From DATKSG01 sp035531775 (GTDB lineage Bacteria; Actinomycetota; Acidimicrobiia; Acidimicrobiales; UBA8190), in contig DATKSG010000065.1 of NCBI GenBank assembly GCA_035531775.1, positions 1 through 24,880 of the forward strand: DNA of 24,880 bases. Reading direction: 5' to 3'. This document shows positions 21,125 through 24,880 of the stretch, one piece after another. The notes under the pieces are model-generated. The model saw only the letters and a program-made list of their open reading frames with translations. It did no database searches and had not been told where the DNA came from. Numbering within the stretch: the stretch's first letter is position 1; each line of letters begins with the position of its first letter. The translations under genes and the position numbers were made by a program.

Positions 21125-22006
21125 GTGCGACTGGGCATCGTGACCCCGGTGGTGAACTTGAACCCGCGATTCGACCCCCCGGCGTGGGAGCTCGAAGGCG
21201 GCATCGACGACATCGTGGTGGTGGCCCGGGCCGCCGAGGCGGCCGGTTACGAGTGGTTGTCGTGTCCCGAGCATGTGCTCATCCCCACATCGGTGGCCGA
21301 GACCCGTGGAGGCCGCTACTGGGACCCGGTGGTCACCTTGTCCTACGTGGCCGCATGCACCTCGCGCATCGGCCTGCTCACCCACGTCCTGGTCCTCGGC
21401 TACCACCACCCGCTCGAGGTGGTGAAGCGCTACGGCACGCTTGACGTGGCCAGCGGCGGCCGCGTCATCCTCGGCGTGGGGGTGGGGACGCTACGGGCCG
21501 AGTTCGACGTCCTGTCGGTGCCCTACGACGATCGTGGAGCACGGGCCGACGACGCCATGGCCGCCCTGCGCGCCGCCTTCGGGCACCGGGCCCCTTCCTA
21601 TGACGGCCCCTACTACCGCTTCGACAGCGTCATTGTGGACCCCTGCGGTCTCGACCGAAGAGTGGCCATGTGGGTGGGAGGGCGTAGCCGCCGGTCACTG
21701 CGCAGGGCGCTCGAGCTGGGCGACGGGTGGATTCCCTTCGGTCTGGAGCTTCCGGCGCTGGCCGCCCTACTCGACGACGAGACCTTGGCCGCCCGGCGCG
21801 CCGAACGACAGGGCCACTTCGACGTGGTGCTGGCGCCGGAGCCCCCTGTCGACCCGCTCGGGCAGCCCGAGCACAGCGCTGACACCGTGGCCGCCTACCA
21901 GGCGGCTGGGGCCACCGCCTTGCACTTGCGCTTCGTCCACCACTCGCGCTCGCATTACCTCGAGCAGCTCGAGGCCATGGTGTCGGTGGTGCGCGACGCG
22001 GTCTAA
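21125..22006 (+). CDS. F420-type LLM-class flavin-dependent oxidoreductase
   Basis: This 293-residue TIM-barrel protein of the luciferase-like family begins VRLGIVTPVVNLNP and continues ARAAEAAGYEWLSCPEHVLIP. It has RYWDPVVTLSYVAACTSRIGL, then LGYHHPLEVVKRYGTLDVAS and GRVILGVGVGTLRAEFD, and MWVGGRSRRSLRRALELGDGWIP. The sub-family is typical of F420H2-dependent enzymes in actinobacteria, though F420 rather than FMN is inferred. GTG 21125 is preceded by AGGAGGGA at good spacing; a longer frame upstream overlaps the permease gene and is not used. The substrate is unknown. Confidence 0.9.
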   Translation: MRLGIVTPVVNLNPRFDPPAWELEGGIDDIVVVARAAEAAGYEWLSCPEHVLIPTSVAETRGGRYWDPVVTLSYVAACTSRIGLLTHVLVLGYHHPLEVVKRYGTLDVASGGRVILGVGVGTLRAEFDVLSVPYDDRGARADDAMAALRAAFGHRAPSYDGPYYRFDSVIVDPCGLDRRVAMWVGGRSRRSLRRALELGDGWIPFGLELPALAALLDDETLAARRAERQGHFDVVLAPEPPVDPLGQPEHSADTVAAYQAAGATALHLRFVHHSRSHYLEQLEAMVSVVRDAV

Positions 22007-22046
22007 CCGGGAGCTGCCCCCCGCCGCCGTGAACGACAATCGGTCC

Positions 22047-24542
22047 ATGCCCCGCACCTCGCGCCGTCGCGTGCTGGGCGCCGTGCCTGGCGCCGCCCTG
22101 GGAGCGCTGCTGGCCGCGTGCGGTCGGGCACCGAGCGACGAGGACCAGCCCGTTGGGCTGCTCGACAGCGGGCGCCTGTGGGACGTGCCTGACGCCGCCT
22201 GGACCAGGGCCATCGGCAGCCACCCGCCGGGGGCCACCGGCCTCATGTCCGCCTACGGGTCACTGGCCCCACCCACCAGCCGCACCAAGCGCGGCGTGCC
22301 GGTGGGGGGTATCGGCACCGGGTCCTTCATGGTCAACATGACCGGCTCCTTCGGTCCTTGGCACATGGACATCGGGGGCGACGACTCGGTGGGGTCGCGC
22401 TGGGGGACCGATCGCAACAGCGGGCTCGAGCACCGCTTCCTGTCCCAGGCCGCCTTCCACGTGCGCTACGACACCGCCGACGGCACCTCGGTGCAGACCC
22501 TCGCCACCGAGGACGTGCTCCCGGCCTGGCCACGACTGCTCCCCGAACGTGGCGTGTACTCGGCGCTGTTCCCGCGAGCGTGGTTCGAGTACGGCGGCCT
22601 TCCCCTGCCGACGGCGCTCAAGCAGGTGAGCCCGTTCGTACCCGGCGACGAGCGCCGCTCCTCGCTGCCGGCCGGGCTCTTCCAGTTGGCGGTGTCGAAC
22701 CCCACCGACGTCGCAGTCGAGGTGTCGTGCATGTTCAGCTTTCCCAACGCCCCGTTCCGCCTCCCCACCGCCTCGTACCAGTACACGCGCCAGGGGCTGC
22801 GGTCCCAAGCCGTGCGCCGAGGCAACACCGTGGGCGTGCGGCTCCAAGCGCAGTCGCCGGCCAACGTGGCCGAGACCGAGCGCACCGAATGGGTCATGGC
22901 CGCCGCCGGCAGCCGGGGTTCCACCGTTACGTGGACCGAGGACTGGGCCGCCGACGGCGACGGGTCGGACCTTTTGGCGGCGTTTCAGGCGACCGGGCGC
23001 TTGCCCAACCGGGCCGTCGACACCCGCCGGCTCGGTCTGGCCGGGGCGCTGGCCGTGTCCTTTACCTTGGCCCCCGGGGCCCGCGGCGCAGCCACCTTCT
23101 GTTTGGCCTGGGACTTCCCGGTGGTGCAGTTCCGCAACCCGGTGGACGGGACGCGCTGGTGGAAGCGCTACACCGAGTGGTACGGGGGGCCGTACCGCGC
23201 CTGGGACATCGCCGGCGATGTGCTGGGGCAGGCGGCCGACATCGAACGGGCCGTCGACGGGTGGTGGAAGCCCATCGCCGACGACGCCGACTATCCCCTG
23301 TGGTTGCGCACCGCCGCCCTGAACGAGCTGTATTACGACGTGTTCGGCGGCGTGTTCTGGGAGAACGGCTGCTTGACCAAGCCCAAGGTCTTCGGCCGGC
23401 GACCCGGTCAGCACCTTTACTTCACCTTGGAAGCCGACGCCTTTCGCGACTGCGAGAGCTTCGACGTGCGCCACTACGAGACCCGGCATCTGCGCCAGCT
23501 GTTCCCCGGCATCGAGCGCGACGTGCTGCTCGGTTGGTCCGACCTGATCATGGCCGACCCCGAGGGCCGCACGCCTCACGACGCCGGATCGCCGGTGGAC
23601 GACCCATGGTTCGTGGTCAACCAGTACGCGGCCACGGCACCGGGCCAGGCACCGCTGCGGGTGGACTGGTTGGACCTGCCGCCCAAGTTCGTGCAGCAGG
23701 CCCACGCCTACTGGCGCGACAGCGGCGACGACGCCTTTGCCGCTGAGGTCTATCCGGCCATGGTCCGCACCATGGAGCACGTCATGCGCCGCGACATCGA
23801 CGGCGACGGGATCCCCGACGCCGACGGCTTGTGCACCACTTACGACGCCATCGAGATGTACGGGGCCACCACCTACGTGGCCGGTCTGGTCATCGGGGCC
23901 TTTGAGGCCATGGCCGACATGGCGCGCAGCGCGGGCAGCTCGAGCGACGTGGCCGGCTGGGTGGCCGCCGCCACGTCGGCGCGCACGTCGGCCGAGGAGC
24001 GACTGTGGTCGGAGGGCGGTGGCTACTACCGGCTCGACACCGGTGGCCCGTGGGCCGACGGCCTGATGGCCGATGCTCTGTGCGGCCAGCGCTACGCCTC
24101 GGCCGGAGGTCTGGCCGACGTGCTCGACCGCCACCGCATGGCCCGGCACCTGCTGCTCGTCTACCAGCGCAACGTGGTGCCCTTCGGCGCCGGTCGCCTG
24201 GGGGCGGTGAACGTCACCACGGCCGGCGGATCGGCGCCCATCGGGCTCCAAGGACGTGCCGTGTGGCCCGGGGGCTCCTATTTCGTGGCCGCCGTCATGT
24301 ATCAAATCGGGCGAGTGCTGGGTGACGACGACCTGGTGGAAGCGGCCCTCGGCACCGGCTTCGGCGTGTACCACACCACCTACGAGGACGACGCCAGCGC
24401 CTTCTGGTTCGACACCCCGGCGCTGTGGCTCCCGGGCCAGCCGTTGCGGTACCGCACGGCGCAGTACCAGCGGGCCCGGGCCGTGTGGGAGCTGCTGGTG
24501 GCGGTGAAGGACCCTATGGCACCGTCGCTGGCCCGCGGCTGA
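22047..24542 (+). CDS. GH116-family (DUF608) glycosidase with a Tat/lipobox leader
   Basis: This large 831-residue exported enzyme is related to the bile-acid beta-glucosidase/glucosylceramidase family GH116. The leader has twin arginines (SRRRVLG, R6-R8) and a lipobox LLAAC (C25), so it is probably a Tat-exported lipoprotein. The N-terminal beta-rich domain starts near RGVPVGGIGTGSF, and the C-terminal (alpha/alpha)6 domain begins near residue 410. By family alignment E427 (LNELYYDVFGG) is the likely nucleophile and D600 (TYDAIEMYGATTY) the acid/base. The substrate, a beta-glucoside or glycolipid, is not determined. The start is an ATG 40 bases after the LLM gene; no strong ribosome site is seen. 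Confidence 0.88.
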   Translation: MPRTSRRRVLGAVPGAALGALLAACGRAPSDEDQPVGLLDSGRLWDVPDAAWTRAIGSHPPGATGLMSAYGSLAPPTSRTKRGVPVGGIGTGSFMVNMTGSFGPWHMDIGGDDSVGSRWGTDRNSGLEHRFLSQAAFHVRYDTADGTSVQTLATEDVLPAWPRLLPERGVYSALFPRAWFEYGGLPLPTALKQVSPFVPGDERRSSLPAGLFQLAVSNPTDVAVEVSCMFSFPNAPFRLPTASYQYTRQGLRSQAVRRGNTVGVRLQAQSPANVAETERTEWVMAAAGSRGSTVTWTEDWAADGDGSDLLAAFQATGRLPNRAVDTRRLGLAGALAVSFTLAPGARGAATFCLAWDFPVVQFRNPVDGTRWWKRYTEWYGGPYRAWDIAGDVLGQAADIERAVDGWWKPIADDADYPLWLRTAALNELYYDVFGGVFWENGCLTKPKVFGRRPGQHLYFTLEADAFRDCESFDVRHYETRHLRQLFPGIERDVLLGWSDLIMADPEGRTPHDAGSPVDDPWFVVNQYAATAPGQAPLRVDWLDLPPKFVQQAHAYWRDSGDDAFAAEVYPAMVRTMEHVMRRDIDGDGIPDADGLCTTYDAIEMYGATTYVAGLVIGAFEAMADMARSAGSSSDVAGWVAAATSARTSAEERLWSEGGGYYRLDTGGPWADGLMADALCGQRYASAGGLADVLDRHRMARHLLLVYQRNVVPFGAGRLGAVNVTTAGGSAPIGLQGRAVWPGGSYFVAAVMYQIGRVLGDDDLVEAALGTGFGVYHTTYEDDASAFWFDTPALWLPGQPLRYRTAQYQRARAVWELLVAVKDPMAPSLARG

Positions 24543-24557
24543 GCCAAGATCGGGCCT

Positions 24558-24880
24558 GTGCCCGCCCCCCGGCCCGACCCCGACGAGCTCGAAGCCCTCG
24601 GCGGTCGCCTGCTCGTGGCCGCCCCGCAGCTCACCGATCCCAACTTCACCCGGACCGTTGTGCTGCTGCTCGAGCACGGCGCCGCCGGGGCGGTGGGGCT
24701 CGTGCTCAACCGGCCCATGCACGTGGAAGTGGCAGAGATCCTCGACCAGTGGGCTGAGTTGGCCGGGCGGTCGGCCCCCGGCGTGATGTTCTCCGGGGGC
24801 CCGGTGTCACCCGACGCCGTGATCGGTTTGGGCCGCCCCGACCCGGTGACGGCGCCGGCGCAATGGCGTGGCGTGGTGGA
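24558..24880 (+). CDS. YqgE/AlgH-family protein, N-terminal part (cut by window edge)
   Basis: From GTG 24558 the frame stays open to the window end. It contains LGGRLLVAAPQLTDPNFTRT, then VVLLLEHGAAGAVGLVLNRPM and FSGGPVSPDAVIGLG, the recognisable core of UPF0301 (YqgE/AlgH). The biochemical role of this family is not settled. The gene begins 15 bases after the GH116 stop, so it could be co-transcribed. The last roughly 80 residues are beyond the window. Confidence 0.88.
   Translation, partial: MPAPRPDPDELEALGGRLLVAAPQLTDPNFTRTVVLLLEHGAAGAVGLVLNRPMHVEVAEILDQWAELAGRSAPGVMFSGGPVSPDAVIGLGRPDPVTAPAQWRGVV

Noticed and set aside
22260..24722. 820-codon open frame on the minus strand opposite the GH116 gene
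   Set aside because: It is antisense to a gene with clear motifs, is rich in His/Gly/Val/Arg as expected of a GC-rich shadow frame, and matches no family.

Overview
The window is GC-rich DNA whose gene content points to an actinobacterium, most likely of the class Acidimicrobiia. This is inferred from an F420-type LLM oxidoreductase, a SigF/RsbW/RsbV switch, an LAxTG sorting signal of the sortase E type, and secreted proteins built from GYW...SDGGIFAFGD repeats. No rRNA, tRNA or CRISPR array is visible.

Bases 1-7450 are an accessory patchwork. Two partial insertion-sequence clusters, each an outward ISL3-type end next to the head of an IS481-type transposase, lie in the same orientation at 1-382 and 2676-3038. 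They bracket a gene for a cell-wall-anchored ice-binding (DUF3494) protein. Next come a broken hicBA pair in which each partner has an in-frame TAG, an intact vapBC pair with a perfect operator-like palindrome, an NAD(P)-binding/DUF2867 protein, the decayed remnant of a small secreted Cys-containing protein, and a complete tyrosine recombinase.

Bases 7500-14160 look chromosomal. A DEAD-box RNA helicase fused to a C-terminal cold-shock domain has only ATT as a well-placed start, behind a structured leader. It is followed by a secreted two-module repeat protein, a DMT-family permease, a methyltransferase whose first codons are cut off by a TAG, a DinB-family protein and a short amidase.

Bases 14170-18251 (minus strand) are a tight cobalamin late-step operon, cobU-cobS-cobD-cobC-cobT. 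Every junction is a 4-base stop/start overlap, and together the genes cover aminopropanol-phosphate supply, corrin amidation and nucleotide-loop assembly. A strong 15-bp hairpin terminator at 18515-18548 separates it from a second overlapping operon, rsbV-rsbW-sigF (18596-20168), an alternative sigma factor with its partner-switching regulators.

Bases 20343-24880 (plus strand) carry a TauE/SafE-type permease, an F420-type LLM oxidoreductase, a Tat/lipobox GH116-family glycosidase and the start of a YqgE/AlgH protein that runs off the window. The points most worth a second look are the helicase-cold-shock fusion with its ATT start and leader, the IS-bracketed ice-binding gene, the three TAG codons at conserved sense positions, and the two-module repeat protein.
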